DNA of 64,000 bases from Seminibacterium arietis (GCF_042675725.1 NZ_JBHTJN010000012.1:124001-188000), one strand, 5' to 3'; shown: positions 42,093-51,693, numbered from the stretch's first letter. Program-made: numbers and translations. The notes: generated from the sequence alone by a model not told the origin.

Positions 42093-42692
42093 ATGGAAAA
42101 AAACGTCAAACGTAGTGTTAAGGAACGTCGCCAGCAAGTGCTTACCGTATTAACTCACATGTTACACTCAGAAAGAGGCATGGAACGCATCACTACTGCT
42201 CGTTTAGCGACACAAATAGGTGTCTCGGAAGCTGCACTCTATCGATATTTCCCAAATAAAACGAAAATATTTGAAGCACTAATCGATCATATAGAAAGTA
42301 GCTTATTTAGTCGAATTTCGGTTTCATTGAAAAATGAAACACATACCATGAATAGAGTGCGAGACATTATACAAATGATTTTGGATTTTGCACGTAAAAA
42401 TCCTGGTTTGACTCGAGTTATAACGGGACACGCTTTAATGTTTGAAGATCGTCAATTACAGATTCGTGTAGCACAGTTTTTTGAACGTTTAGAATTACAT
42501 TTTGTAAATATTTTACAAATGCGAAAATTGCGAGAAGGTAAAACTTTTCAAGTGGATGAACGAATTATTGCTTCTTATCTCGTTAATTTTTGTGAAGGAC
42601 AGCTTGTGCGTTATGTTCGTTCTAATTTCCGTTATATACCAGGTCAAGGATTCGAACAACAATGGAAACTCATTGAGCTATTATTTGCATAA
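42093..42692 (+). CDS. slmA: Nucleoid occlusion factor SlmA
   Basis: A 199-residue TetR-family protein that binds specific chromosomal sites and blocks FtsZ rings over the nucleoid. The helix-turn-helix TTARLATQIGVSEAALYRYFPNKTKIFEALIDHIE (in two parts about 38-72) is typical. Position after dut confirms the assignment, since SlmA genes sit there in enteric and Pasteurellaceae genomes. Confidence 0.94.
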   Translation: MEKNVKRSVKERRQQVLTVLTHMLHSERGMERITTARLATQIGVSEAALYRYFPNKTKIFEALIDHIESSLFSRISVSLKNETHTMNRVRDIIQMILDFARKNPGLTRVITGHALMFEDRQLQIRVAQFFERLELHFVNILQMRKLREGKTFQVDERIIASYLVNFCEGQLVRYVRSNFRYIPGQGFEQQWKLIELLFA

Positions 42693-42715
42693 TAAAAAAA
42701 TTTAGGTAACATTAG

Positions 42716-42934
42716 ATGATTATTCCATGGCAGGATTTAGAAAAAGAAACCTTAGCTAACATAGTTGAAGCCGTTATTTTACGTGAAGGTACTGATTATG
42801 GTTTTGAAGAACTTTCTTTAGAATCCAAGAAAAAGAATTTGTTAGCTAAAATTTATCAAGGAAGTGCAGTAATTGTTTGGTCTGAATTACATGAATCTAT
42901 AGATATTAGAGATAGCATGGAGTTTATGAAGTGA
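42716..42934 (+). CDS. yheU: YheU family (UPF0270) protein
   Basis: A 72-residue protein of unknown function starting MIIPWQDLEKETLANIVEAVILREGTDYG when read in two parts, the UPF0270 signature. It sits between slmA and crp in the same direction with small gaps, so it may be cotranscribed. Confidence 0.85.
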   Translation: MIIPWQDLEKETLANIVEAVILREGTDYGFEELSLESKKKNLLAKIYQGSAVIVWSELHESIDIRDSMEFMK

Positions 42935-42954
42935 AAATTAATTGGAGTATTTAA

Positions 42955-43599
42955 GTGCAAGAACAACAGAGTTTGATAGAAAAAACAGTGGATCCTACTT
43001 TAGAGTGGTTTCTTTCTCATTGCCATATTCATAAACATTCCTCAAAAACAACGTTGATTCATGCAGGTGAAAAAGCAGAAACACTTTATTATTTAATCCG
43101 TGGTTCAGTGGCAGTTTTGATTAAGGATGAAGATGGTAAGGAAATGATTTTAACCTATTTGAGTCAAGGTGACTTTTTTGGTGAAGCAGGATTGTTTGAA
43201 GAAGATCAATATCGTTCTGCTTGGGTCAAAGCAAAAAGTGCTTGCGAAATAGCTGAAATTTCATATAAAAAATTTCGTCAGCTAGTTCAAGTTAATCCTG
43301 AAATATTGATGTATTTAACAGCACAGCTTGCACGTCGTTTACAAAATACCTCAAGACAAGTGAGTAACCTTGCTTTTCTTGATGTAACAGGCCGCATCGC
43401 TCAAACTCTGTTACATTTAGCGGATATGCCAGATGCTATGACTCACCCAAATGGTATGCAAATAAAGATCACTCGTCAGGAAATTGGTCAAATGGTTGGT
43501 TGCTCTAGAGAAACTGTTGGTCGTATCCTAAAAATGTTAGAGGATCAACATTTGATCTCTGCTCATGGTAAAACTATCGTGGTTTATGGTACAAGATAA
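42955..43599 (+). CDS. crp: cAMP receptor protein (GTG start)
   Basis: Global regulator of sugar use and, with Sxy, of natural competence in this family. The 214-residue product has the cAMP-binding beta-roll (LSQGDFFGEAGLFEE, RSAWVKAKSACEIAEI) and the C-terminal helix-turn-helix TRQEIGQMVGCSRETVGRILK. The start is GTG, with GGAG 7 bases before it; the product otherwise aligns with enteric Crp of 210 residues. A GTG start may limit its translation. Confidence 0.96.
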   Translation: MQEQQSLIEKTVDPTLEWFLSHCHIHKHSSKTTLIHAGEKAETLYYLIRGSVAVLIKDEDGKEMILTYLSQGDFFGEAGLFEEDQYRSAWVKAKSACEIAEISYKKFRQLVQVNPEILMYLTAQLARRLQNTSRQVSNLAFLDVTGRIAQTLLHLADMPDAMTHPNGMQIKITRQEIGQMVGCSRETVGRILKMLEDQHLISAHGKTIVVYGTR

Positions 43600-43621
43600 G
43601 GATTTTATTTGTCGATGATAG

Positions 43622-43648
43622 AAAGACCGAGTTTTAACTCGGTCTTTT
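43622..43648. terminator. Terminator between crp and plsB
   Basis: AAAGACCGAGTT and its complement form a 12-bp stem with a 2-base loop and T-tail, between convergent genes. Confidence 0.85.
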
Positions 43649-43679
43649 AATTCTATTGAACATAAGTGTCTTAGATTAC

Positions 43680-46103
43680 TTATTCTTCACCTTTTTCCAC
43701 TGCACTTTTTATTGTGAGGCAAACTTCAGCTGAAATCATTTTATTAAGAATATCAGTAATTTTATTTAACTGATTAATATCTGCTTGATTATCTTCGATA
43801 AAATAACCATTCTGTTTTAAACTTGCAATGAAAGTCGAAAATACAGCTTTATCGAAAAATTCTGGGGCATTGATACCATGTAATACAGAAAGACGTTGTG
43901 CTATTGATTGACTTTCTTTTTCCAAAGTAGAGCGAGGAATAGCAGGATCCTTTTGTAAAAGGCAAACAGTAATATAATAGCGTTGTAAAATTTCACGCAT
44001 GCCAGCAGACCAAAGTTGCAATGTTCTAACATGTGATTTATTGATAGAAAGGATACTTCTTTGATAATGAATGAGTTCTTGACGCTGTAATTCTGCAATT
44101 GTACTTTCTATATAGTTGTTAAGTTCTTGCTCTGAAAAATGTAAAAATAATTCTCCTTTTAAGAAAGGATAAATTAGATTAATAGCCTGTAATACTAGTT
44201 CTTTCTGAATAGTTTCGTAATGCAAAACGATACTTGCTACTAATGAAGGTAATACAAATAAATGTTGAATATTATTTCGATAATAAGTCATCAATACAGC
44301 AGAATTACGTTCTAATCGGATAATTTCACCAAAGTTATCTTTTTCAACTAGAATTCCCACTTTGTCTAAATTTAATACATGCTCCAACATTTTTACCGCA
44401 CTTTCAGTCGGTACAATAATATCCTCAGAATAAGGAACATTCTGCAAAAATTGCTGATAACTTGTGAGTTGTTCTAGTAATTGTTCACGACTTAAAGCAC
44501 GTTGTCGGGAAGATAATAGAGCAGTTCCCGTTAAATTCATGGCATTCGCTGCGGCTGCTTTATTAATATTGATCATAACTTGATTGGATATTTCATCGAC
44601 CGCCGTACTAAACCAGCGAGGACGTTCCTCATCAGAAGCTTCTTTCCAGTTAGGAAAATATTGATTTAAGTAATTACTTAATGTAATTGGCTCTCCAAAA
44701 TTAACGTATCCCTTACCTAAGTTACGCAACTTTTTGATAACACGCAGAACGAGTCCTGCATTTTCTTTTTCTTTTGCCGCACCACGTAGCTCTTTTGCAT
44801 AAGTATCTACTTCCAACACATGCTCGTATCCAATATAAACGGGTACAACAGAAATAGGTCTAGTCTGGCGTTGTTGTAGTGCTTGTAATGTCATCGACAT
44901 CATTCCAGTTTTGGGTGAAAGTAAACGCCCAGTACGAGAGCGTCCTCCTTCAATAAAGTATTCCACGGAGTAGCCACGATAAAATAACTCAGCTAAGTAT
45001 TCGCGGAAAATAGTGGAATATAGGCGATTTCCTTTAAAAGTGCGGCGAATGAAAAAAGCACCTCCGCGTCGGAATAAATTACCCACGGGCCAAAAGTTTA
45101 GATTAATTCCAGCAGCAATGTGTGGAGTTACAAGACCCTGATGATAAAGCACATAAGAGAGCAATAAATAGTCAATATGACTACGATGACAAGGAACATA
45201 AACAATTTCATGTCCTTCTAGAGCTAGTTTGCGAACTCGATCTGCATTTCGCACATCAATGCCTTGATAAAGTTTATTCCATAGCCATCGTAAAAAACGA
45301 TCCGCTACACGTAGCCCTTCATAGCTGACATTTGCAGCAATTTCATCTAATATTTTGTAAGCTTCTTTTTGTGCTTTTTCAAGACTTATTTTTTTATTTT
45401 TAGCCTCATCTTCAATCGCTACTAGTATAGTTGGTAGTTGCAGTAATTTATTGAACATCGCTTCGCGGTTTGGTAAACGAGGTCCTGTTGCTGAAATGCG
45501 TTGTTTAGAAAAATGGATTTTAGCCACTCGTGCTAATTTATGTGAGATTTTCTCATCAGAGCCATGTTCGTTCACCATGTAACGAAAAGATACCGCTTGT
45601 GAAAAGCGAACAAAAGTATCACGACCAAACCAAATTGCTGCGACAGTTTTTTGAATACCATTAAGAAAACGCAATTTAGGTAATCCTGATTTTTTCTCAT
45701 GACCAGGAGAGCGTCCCCATAATACAGATACGGGGATTAATTGGACATCTAATTGTTCAGAAGTGCGGTGTAATTCTAAATATTTATTGAAAATAGTGAT
45801 AGTTTCTTGTTTTGCACCTTTTGATTTAAAGAAACGTCGCCCTTCATCCAAAAAAACAAAGCGAGGAAGTTTCGTACTATTGATCTGGTTTTTCTCAAAT
45901 GGATCAGGTAAACCTACGCTTAGACAATTCTTACGACAAATAACTAGATCTGTTTGTGAAGTATAAGGCAAGATGTAAACGATAGGTTGTGTTGTATCAA
46001 GTTTTAGTTCTTCAATGGGGTGATGAGGAATAGGGTTATTTTTGACTAAAAATGATAATGGTAGTTCAAGTAATTTTCGATATAGGTTCAGAATGCTGGA
46101 CAT
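43680..46103 (-). CDS. plsB: Glycerol-3-phosphate acyltransferase PlsB
   Basis: Inner-membrane enzyme of 807 residues that adds the first acyl chain to glycerol 3-phosphate. The acyltransferase block I HRSHIDYLLLSYVLY (HX4D), FFIRRTF, and block III EGGRSRTGR are intact. Divergent from lexA across 156 bases, as in E. coli, though dgkA has moved away. Uptake cores at 44395-44403 and 45761-45769. Confidence 0.97.
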   Translation of the reverse strand: MSSILNLYRKLLELPLSFLVKNNPIPHHPIEELKLDTTQPIVYILPYTSQTDLVICRKNCLSVGLPDPFEKNQINSTKLPRFVFLDEGRRFFKSKGAKQETITIFNKYLELHRTSEQLDVQLIPVSVLWGRSPGHEKKSGLPKLRFLNGIQKTVAAIWFGRDTFVRFSQAVSFRYMVNEHGSDEKISHKLARVAKIHFSKQRISATGPRLPNREAMFNKLLQLPTILVAIEDEAKNKKISLEKAQKEAYKILDEIAANVSYEGLRVADRFLRWLWNKLYQGIDVRNADRVRKLALEGHEIVYVPCHRSHIDYLLLSYVLYHQGLVTPHIAAGINLNFWPVGNLFRRGGAFFIRRTFKGNRLYSTIFREYLAELFYRGYSVEYFIEGGRSRTGRLLSPKTGMMSMTLQALQQRQTRPISVVPVYIGYEHVLEVDTYAKELRGAAKEKENAGLVLRVIKKLRNLGKGYVNFGEPITLSNYLNQYFPNWKEASDEERPRWFSTAVDEISNQVMININKAAAANAMNLTGTALLSSRQRALSREQLLEQLTSYQQFLQNVPYSEDIIVPTESAVKMLEHVLNLDKVGILVEKDNFGEIIRLERNSAVLMTYYRNNIQHLFVLPSLVASIVLHYETIQKELVLQAINLIYPFLKGELFLHFSEQELNNYIESTIAELQRQELIHYQRSILSINKSHVRTLQLWSAGMREILQRYYITVCLLQKDPAIPRSTLEKESQSIAQRLSVLHGINAPEFFDKAVFSTFIASLKQNGYFIEDNQADINQLNKITDILNKMISAEVCLTIKSAVEKGEE

Positions 46104-46212
46104 ATTAAGTTCCGTTGCTAATTGATTTGTTCAGAAAATTGGGGGTATTTTAACATAAAAATTAGTATTTCTTCACTAGTAGTGACAAAGAAAGATTGCA
46201 ACTAACTATTTT

Positions 46213-46249
46213 ATGTATATAATGACAGTAATCATGTATATAAAAACAG
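46213..46249 (+). promoter_or_regulatory. Two tandem LexA (SOS) boxes upstream of lexA
   Basis: ATGTATATAATGACAG (46213-46228) and ATGTATATAAAAACAG (46234-46249) both resemble CTGTATATATATACAG, with A for the first C. Their start-to-start distance is 21 bases, the same as the two boxes before E. coli lexA. Confidence 0.8.
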
Positions 46250-46259
46250 GGTTTAAAAT

Positions 46260-46889
46260 ATGAGTATGTTTAAAGCACTAACAGCTCGCCAGCAGGAAGT
46301 TTATGATTTACTCAAGCGACACTTAGAAACTACAGGTATGCCACCAACAAGAGCTGAAATTTCAAAAGAATTAGGATTTCGCTCTCCTAATGCAGCTGAA
46401 GAACATTTAAAAGCACTAGCTCGTAAAGGTGTGATTGAAATAATTGCTGGAGCATCAAGAGGTATTCGTCTTTTAGCTGAAGAAATGAATGAACCTGATG
46501 GTTTGCCTCTTATAGGGCGAGTTGCAGCGGGTGAACCCATTTTAGCAGAGCAACATATTGAAGGGACATATCAAATAGATGCTAATATGTTTAAACCGCA
46601 AGCAAACTTTTTATTAAAAGTTCACGGTCAGTCAATGAAAGATATTGGTATTTTAGATGGTGATTTGCTTGCTGTACATAGCACGAAAGACGTGCGAAAT
46701 GGACAAGTTGTTGTTGCTCGTATTGAAAATGAAGTTACAGTGAAGCGTTTAGAACGGAAAGGGGCGATTGTGTATTTACGTGCTGAGAATGAAGAGTTTG
46801 AACCAATTATTATTGATTTATCTCAACAACCCGATTTTGAGATTGAAGGGATTGCAGTGGGAATTATTCGTAATAATGCATGGATGTAA
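46260..46889 (+). CDS. lexA: LexA repressor
   Basis: SOS repressor of 209 residues. Winged-helix DNA-binding domain at 1-70 (TARQQEVYDLLKRHLE, GFRSPNAAEEHLKAL). The self-cleavage site Ala90-Gly91 lies in RVAAGEP, and the catalytic dyad is Ser125 (HGQSMKD) and Lys162 (VTVKRLE). All numbers are 6 above E. coli. Autoregulated through the two boxes just upstream. Confidence 0.98.
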   Translation: MSMFKALTARQQEVYDLLKRHLETTGMPPTRAEISKELGFRSPNAAEEHLKALARKGVIEIIAGASRGIRLLAEEMNEPDGLPLIGRVAAGEPILAEQHIEGTYQIDANMFKPQANFLLKVHGQSMKDIGILDGDLLAVHSTKDVRNGQVVVARIENEVTVKRLERKGAIVYLRAENEEFEPIIIDLSQQPDFEIEGIAVGIIRNNAWM

Positions 46890-46896
46890 TTTTTTC

Positions 46897-46925
46897 TTGT
46901 GCTATTTATTTAAAGTCTGTATAAT
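46897..46925 (+). promoter_or_regulatory. Promoter of the rpsF operon
   Basis: TTGTGC (46897-46902), 17-base spacer, then consensus TATAAT (46920-46925), giving a leader of about 95 bases before rpsF. Confidence 0.65.
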
Positions 46926-46936
46926 CTCGCACCTTA

Positions 46937-46984
46937 CAGCCATATCATATTTTTCGTTCCTTGCTTCCGCAAGATTGGTGGCTG
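46937..46984 (+). promoter_or_regulatory. Structured rpsF leader, candidate S6:S18 autoregulatory element
   Basis: CAGCCA (46937-46942) pairs with TGGCTG (46979-46984), enclosing a smaller CTTGC/GCAAG hairpin with CCG at its loop (46960-46973). A bulged stem with a CCG triplet is the known hallmark of the S6:S18 leader motif. The match is by eye only. Confidence 0.45.
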
Positions 46985-47024
46985 GTCTTATAGTCGGAGG
47001 CTGATTAACCCGTAAGGAGCAGTA

Positions 47025-47402
47025 ATGCGTCACTACGAAATCGTATTTATGGTTCATCCGGACCAAAGCGAACAAGTACCAGGCATGATTGAACGTTATA
47101 CAGGTTCTGTGAAAGAAGCTGGCGGTCAAATTCATCGTCTAGAAGATTGGGGACGTCGTCAATTGGCATACCCAATTAATAAATTACACAAAGCACATTA
47201 TGTGCTTATGAATGTAGAAGCGCCTCAGAAAGTCATCGACGAGCTAGAAACAACGTTCCGTTACAATGATGCTATTCTTCGTAACGTAATTATTCGTACT
47301 AAGCACGCCGTAACAGAAGCGTCCCCAATGGTTAAAGCACGTGAAGAACGTAAACCTTTAGCTGAAGTTGAAAACAACGATTTTGAGGATGCTGAAGAGT
47401 AA
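47025..47402 (+). CDS. rpsF: 30S ribosomal protein S6
   Basis: A 125-residue S6 starting MRHYEIVFMVHPDQSEQVPGM, with RRQLAYPINKLHKAHYVLMNVE in the core and an acidic C-terminal tail. First gene of rpsF-priB-rpsR-rplI. A strong ribosome site AAGGAG precedes it. Confidence 0.98.
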   Translation: MRHYEIVFMVHPDQSEQVPGMIERYTGSVKEAGGQIHRLEDWGRRQLAYPINKLHKAHYVLMNVEAPQKVIDELETTFRYNDAILRNVIIRTKHAVTEASPMVKAREERKPLAEVENNDFEDAEE

Positions 47403-47715
47403 TTTGAAAATTGATAACCGTTTATCACTAATTGGTAGAGTTGCTGATTATCCTAAACGGAGTAAAAGCCCTAGCGGAATTGAGCATTGTTGTTTTAACT
47501 TAGAACATCGCTCGGAACAGTTGGAAGCAAGTTTTAAGCGTCAAGCTTGGTGCAAAATAACTGTTCAAGTTAGTGGTCGTCAATTGATAGAAAAAACTCA
47601 AAGCATTACGGTCGGCAGTAAATTATTAGTAGCGGGTTTTATAACCTCACACAAGAGATCAAATGGTCTAACACAGATAGTATTACATGCCGAGCAAATC
47701 GAATTTATAGATTAG
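47389..47715 (+). CDS. priB: Primosomal replication protein N
   Basis: OB-fold single-strand-binding protein (108 residues) that links PriA and DnaT in replication restart. Conserved SPSGIEHC, LEHRS, RQAWCKITVQVSG and LHAEQIEFID match the E. coli protein. The ATG at 47389 lies inside rpsF (14-base overlap) and starts MLKSNLKIDNR; a TTG at 47404 is an alternative. Confidence 0.93.
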   Translation: MLKSNLKIDNRLSLIGRVADYPKRSKSPSGIEHCCFNLEHRSEQLEASFKRQAWCKITVQVSGRQLIEKTQSITVGSKLLVAGFITSHKRSNGLTQIVLHAEQIEFID

Positions 47716-47727
47716 GAGACTAGCCAT

Positions 47728-47955
47728 ATGGCACGTTATTTCCGTCGTCGTAAGTTCTGCCGTTTCACAGCGGACAATGTAGTTGAAATTGATTATAAAG
47801 ATGTAGCTACATTAAAGAACTATATAACAGAAAGCGGCAAAATTGTTCCAAGCCGTATTACCGGTACTCGTGCGAAGTATCAACGTCAATTAGCTCGTGC
47901 GATCAAGCGCGCTCGCTACCTTGCGTTGCTTCCATACACTGACACTCATCAGTAA
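47728..47955 (+). CDS. rpsR: 30S ribosomal protein S18
   Basis: A 75-residue protein with MARYFRRRKFCRFTADNVVE and ESGKIVPSRITGTRAKYQRQ, near identical to enteric S18, the binding partner of S6. Third gene of the operon. Confidence 0.98.
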   Translation: MARYFRRRKFCRFTADNVVEIDYKDVATLKNYITESGKIVPSRITGTRAKYQRQLARAIKRARYLALLPYTDTHQ

Positions 47956-47972
47956 TTTAAGGAGAAACGGTA

Positions 47973-48422
47973 ATGCAAGTAATTCTTTTAGATAAAATCG
48001 CTCACCTAGGTCAAGTTGGCGATAAAGTTGAAGTTAAATCTGGTTTTGCTCGTAACTTCTTGATCCCACAAGGTAAAGCAGTTATGGCGACCAAAGCAAA
48101 TATTGAGTACTTCGAGGCTCGTCGTGCTGAATTAGAAGCAAAAGCTGCTGAATCATTAGCTGTCGCACAATCACGTGCAGCTAAGTTAGTAGAATTAGCT
48201 ACTGTGACCATTGCTTCTAAAGCAGGTGATGAAGGCCGTTTATTCGGGTCTGTCACTACTCGCGATGTTGCTGAGGCAGTAACAGAAGCTGGTGTTGAAG
48301 TTGCTAAGAGTGAAGTTCGTTTATCATCTGGACCACTCCGTACAACAGGTGAACATGAAGTTCGCTTCCAATTCCACAGTGAAGTATTTGCAACGCTAAC
48401 GATTAATATTGTTGCAGAGTAA
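47973..48422 (+). CDS. rplI: 50S ribosomal protein L9
   Basis: A 149-residue two-domain protein: N-terminal MQVILLDKIAHLGQVGDKVEVKSGFARNFLIP in two parts, long connecting helix, C-terminal globular domain. Last gene of the rpsF operon, followed by a hairpin (AACCCAGT with ACTGGGTT, then T-run, about 48439-48463). Confidence 0.98.
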   Translation: MQVILLDKIAHLGQVGDKVEVKSGFARNFLIPQGKAVMATKANIEYFEARRAELEAKAAESLAVAQSRAAKLVELATVTIASKAGDEGRLFGSVTTRDVAEAVTEAGVEVAKSEVRLSSGPLRTTGEHEVRFQFHSEVFATLTINIVAE

Positions 48423-48438
48423 TTTCTGTTAACTTATT

Positions 48439-48464
48439 AAACCCAGTTTATTACTGGGTTTTTT
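48439..48464 (+). terminator. Terminator after rplI
   Basis: AACCCAGT and ACTGGGTT enclose a short TTATT-type loop and are followed by TTTTA, 17 bases after the rplI stop. Confidence 0.7.
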
Positions 48465-48546
48465 ATTTTATACTGCTTTTCTTGCTTTCCTTTGTAGCTA
48501 ATGTCAAACTTAGTAATCACGAATAGATCTTGTTGGGTTTTACTCT

Positions 48547-50946
48547 ATGTCTAGAAAATCTGTATCACAAAAAATTTTAAAAAAAAGCATCGCACTTTGT
48601 GATCCTAATTATGAGCAAGAATTGAAAAAATATGGAAATCCAATTCCGAGTAGAGAATTTATTTTAAAAATTATTGACCAGTATAATTCTCCTATGCCAA
48701 GAGAAAATATATTGAAATATTTCAATATTAAATATAAAGAACAACAAGAAGCTATGTTTCGTCGTTTAAGAGCAATGGAAAATGATGGGCAATTAATTTT
48801 TACTAAACGACACTGCTATGCGTTACCAGAAAAACTAGATTTGCTGAAAGGAACCGTGATCGGACATCACGATGGTTATGGTTTTTTGCGAGTAGTTGGA
48901 ATAAAAGAAGATTATTTTATTCCAAATAATCAAATGAGAAATATAGTACATGGAGATTTTGTATTAGCTCAACCAAGTGGAATAGATCGAAAAGGACGAG
49001 CAGAAGTTCGTATTGTTCGTCTATTAGAAAGTCGTGTTAAACCAATAGTAGGACGATTTTTCCTTGAAAACGGAATTGGTTTTGTTGTGCCTGATGACAG
49101 TCGAATAACAAGAGATATTTTAATTCCAGATGAATATCGCAATAATGCTAGAATGGGGCAGGTAGTGATTGCTGAATTGAAAGCTCGTGAGTTGAGGAAT
49201 TCTCAACTTATAGGGTCCATTTCAGAAGTACTTGGTGAAAATATGGCTAAAGGTATGGAGACTGAAATTGTTATTCGTCACCATGATATTCCTTATGAAT
49301 TTCCAAATGCAGTTAAAAAACAAGTAAAAAATTTAACTGAAGAAGTATCACAGGAAGCAAAAAGAAATCGTGTGGACTTGCGTAATTTGCCTTTAGTTAC
49401 TATTGATAGTGAAGATGCGAGAGATTTTGATGATGCTGTATTTTGTCAGCCTGAAAGAAATGGTGGTTGGCGGCTTTGGGTAGCAATTGCCGATGTTAGT
49501 TATTATGTGCGGCCTCATTCTGCACTGGATAAAGAAGCTTATTTGAGAGGTAATTCTGTATATTTTCCAAGTCGAGTAGTGCCAATGTTGCCTGAAGTGC
49601 TTTCTAATGGGTTATGCTCTTTAAATCCACAGGTAGATCGCCTTGCTATGGTCTGTGAATTATGTATTTCATCAAAAGGTAACATGGAGAGTTATCAGTT
49701 TTATGAAGCGGTGATTAATTCTCATGCACGTTTAACTTATAATAAAGTAGCAAAAATACTAGATGGTGACATAGAGTTACGATCTAGGTATCAAAAATTA
49801 GTACCGCACTTACAAGCACTTTATGCACTGTACCAAAGTTTAGTAAATGCTCGCCATCAACGTGGGGCGATTGAATTTGAGACAATTGAGCCAAAATTTA
49901 TTTTTAATGAAATGGGGAGAATTGACTACATTGAGCCGATTGCTCGTAATGAAGCCCATAAAATTATTGAAGAATGTATGATTTTAGCTAACGTAGCTGC
50001 AGCGGATTTTGTGCAGAAGAATAGTGAACCAGCACTTTATCGAATTCATTCCGCACCAAGTGAAGAAAAATTAATAGCATTGTATAGTTTTTTAGGTGAA
50101 TGTGGCTTGAGTTTCAAGAGAGGGCGAAAAGTTACAACTATAGATTATGCTAAATTATTAGAAAAAACTAAAGATCATCCAAGTCGTGATTTGATCCAAA
50201 ATATGTTACTGCGTTCTCTTAGTCAAGCTATATATGATACTGACAACATTGGACACTTTGGTTTAGCTCTTGAAGAATATGCTCATTTTACTTCTCCAAT
50301 TAGACGTTACCCTGACTTGACTTTACATCGTGGAATTAAATACTTGTTAGCAAAGCAGGCAGGAAGTAAGAGAAAAACCACAGATACGGGCGGTTATCAC
50401 TATAAGTTTGATGAAATGGATTTAATTGGTCAGCATTGCTCTATGACAGAGCGTCGAGCGGACGAAGCAACTAGAGAGGTAGTCACTTGGCTGAAATGTG
50501 AATATATGCAAGATCACGTAGGTGAAACGTTCAACGGCGTAGTATCATCAGTAACAGGTTTTGGACTTTTTGTAAAATTGGATGAACTGTTTATTGATGG
50601 GTTGGTGCATATTTCTACTTTACTTAATGATTACTATCAATTTGATTCAACACATCATCAGTTAATTGGGGAAAATTCAGGAACTGTTTATCGAATTGGA
50701 GATAGAGTTAAAGTAAGCGTTATCGCAGTTAATTTGCAACAAAAACAAATTGATTTTACATTATTAGATACTGAACGTAAGCCTCGTCGCTTAGGAAAAA
50801 CAAAGAAAGATAAATTAAAAAAATTTAAAGAGTTACCGCCTTCTAAAGATAAGAAAGTCAAAGAAAATAAAAACAAAAAAACAGAAAAAAGTGCGGTGAA
50901 AAAAATAAAAATTTCAAGAAAACAGAAAAAAGTTAAGGAAATTTGA
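48547..50946 (+). CDS. rnr: Ribonuclease R
   Basis: Processive 3'-5' exoribonuclease (799 residues) that degrades structured RNA. Layout: N-terminal winged helix, two cold-shock domains (GTVIGHHDGYGFLRV, VGRFFLENGIGFVVPDD), the RNB catalytic domain (TIDSEDARDFDDAV with the metal Asp residues), an S1 domain (GETFNGVVSSVTGFGLFVKLDE) and a very basic Lys-rich tail of about 60 residues. The stop overlaps rlmB. Uptake cores at 49803-49811 and 50889-50897, the second inside the basic tail. Confidence 0.97.
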   Translation: MSRKSVSQKILKKSIALCDPNYEQELKKYGNPIPSREFILKIIDQYNSPMPRENILKYFNIKYKEQQEAMFRRLRAMENDGQLIFTKRHCYALPEKLDLLKGTVIGHHDGYGFLRVVGIKEDYFIPNNQMRNIVHGDFVLAQPSGIDRKGRAEVRIVRLLESRVKPIVGRFFLENGIGFVVPDDSRITRDILIPDEYRNNARMGQVVIAELKARELRNSQLIGSISEVLGENMAKGMETEIVIRHHDIPYEFPNAVKKQVKNLTEEVSQEAKRNRVDLRNLPLVTIDSEDARDFDDAVFCQPERNGGWRLWVAIADVSYYVRPHSALDKEAYLRGNSVYFPSRVVPMLPEVLSNGLCSLNPQVDRLAMVCELCISSKGNMESYQFYEAVINSHARLTYNKVAKILDGDIELRSRYQKLVPHLQALYALYQSLVNARHQRGAIEFETIEPKFIFNEMGRIDYIEPIARNEAHKIIEECMILANVAAADFVQKNSEPALYRIHSAPSEEKLIALYSFLGECGLSFKRGRKVTTIDYAKLLEKTKDHPSRDLIQNMLLRSLSQAIYDTDNIGHFGLALEEYAHFTSPIRRYPDLTLHRGIKYLLAKQAGSKRKTTDTGGYHYKFDEMDLIGQHCSMTERRADEATREVVTWLKCEYMQDHVGETFNGVVSSVTGFGLFVKLDELFIDGLVHISTLLNDYYQFDSTHHQLIGENSGTVYRIGDRVKVSVIAVNLQQKQIDFTLLDTERKPRRLGKTKKDKLKKFKELPPSKDKKVKENKNKKTEKSAVKKIKISRKQKKVKEI

Positions 50947-51686
50947 TGTCAGAATATATTTACGGTATTCATGCAGTAAGGGCATTATTGATGAATGCCC
51001 CCGAGCGTTTAGTAGAAGTGTACGCTTTGAAAGGACGTGATGATAAACGTTTACAACCCTTATTGAACGAACTTTATCGATTGGGTATTTCAGTTCAATT
51101 TTTTAATCGCCAGACAATGGATAAAAAAGCACAAGATGAAGCTCATCAAGGGTTGATTGCTAGGATTAAAGTAGCTAGAGAATTGAATGAAAATGACTTA
51201 GCGAAAATTTTACAAGATAGAGAAAATCCATTGCTGTTAGTGTTAGATGGCATAACGGATCCTCATAATTTAGGAGCATGTTTAAGAACAGCAGATGCAG
51301 CAGGTGTCTGTGCAGTTATTGTACCTAAAGACAAATCAGCACAGCTAACATCTACGGTTCGTAAAGTAGCTTGTGGTGCTGCTGAGACTGTTCCTTTAAT
51401 AAAAGTGACAAATTTAGCTCGTACTTTGCGTGATTTACAAAGTCAATTTAATATTTGGGTAGTTGGTACTGCTGGGGAAGCGACTGAGACTATTTATAAA
51501 AGTAGATTAACGGGACCTTTAGCTCTTGTTATGGGCGCAGAAGGAGATGGAATGCGTCGATTGACTCGAGAAACTTGTGACCAGTTGATTAGTATTCCAA
51601 TGGCTGGAGCTGTATCATCACTGAATGTCTCTGTTGCCACAGGTGTGTGTTTATTCGAAATAGTTAGACAGCGTTTAGCTAATTGA
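50946..51686 (+). CDS. rlmB: 23S rRNA (guanosine-2251 2'-O)-methyltransferase RlmB
   Basis: SPOUT methyltransferase of 246 residues that makes Gm2251. N-terminal substrate-binding domain, then LVLDGITDPHNLGACLRTADAAG, LVMGAEGDGMRRLTRE and IPMAGAVSSLNVSVATGV, the three knot motifs. The ATG shares the last base of the rnr stop (TGATG), so the pair is coupled, as in E. coli. Confidence 0.97.
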   Translation: MSEYIYGIHAVRALLMNAPERLVEVYALKGRDDKRLQPLLNELYRLGISVQFFNRQTMDKKAQDEAHQGLIARIKVARELNENDLAKILQDRENPLLLVLDGITDPHNLGACLRTADAAGVCAVIVPKDKSAQLTSTVRKVACGAAETVPLIKVTNLARTLRDLQSQFNIWVVGTAGEATETIYKSRLTGPLALVMGAEGDGMRRLTRETCDQLISIPMAGAVSSLNVSVATGVCLFEIVRQRLAN

Positions 51687-51693
51687 TAGTGAC

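Noticed and set aside
46768..47135. Small ORFs on both strands over the lexA-rpsF junction
   Set aside because: They overlap lexA, the rpsF promoter and leader, have no ribosome sites and resemble no family.
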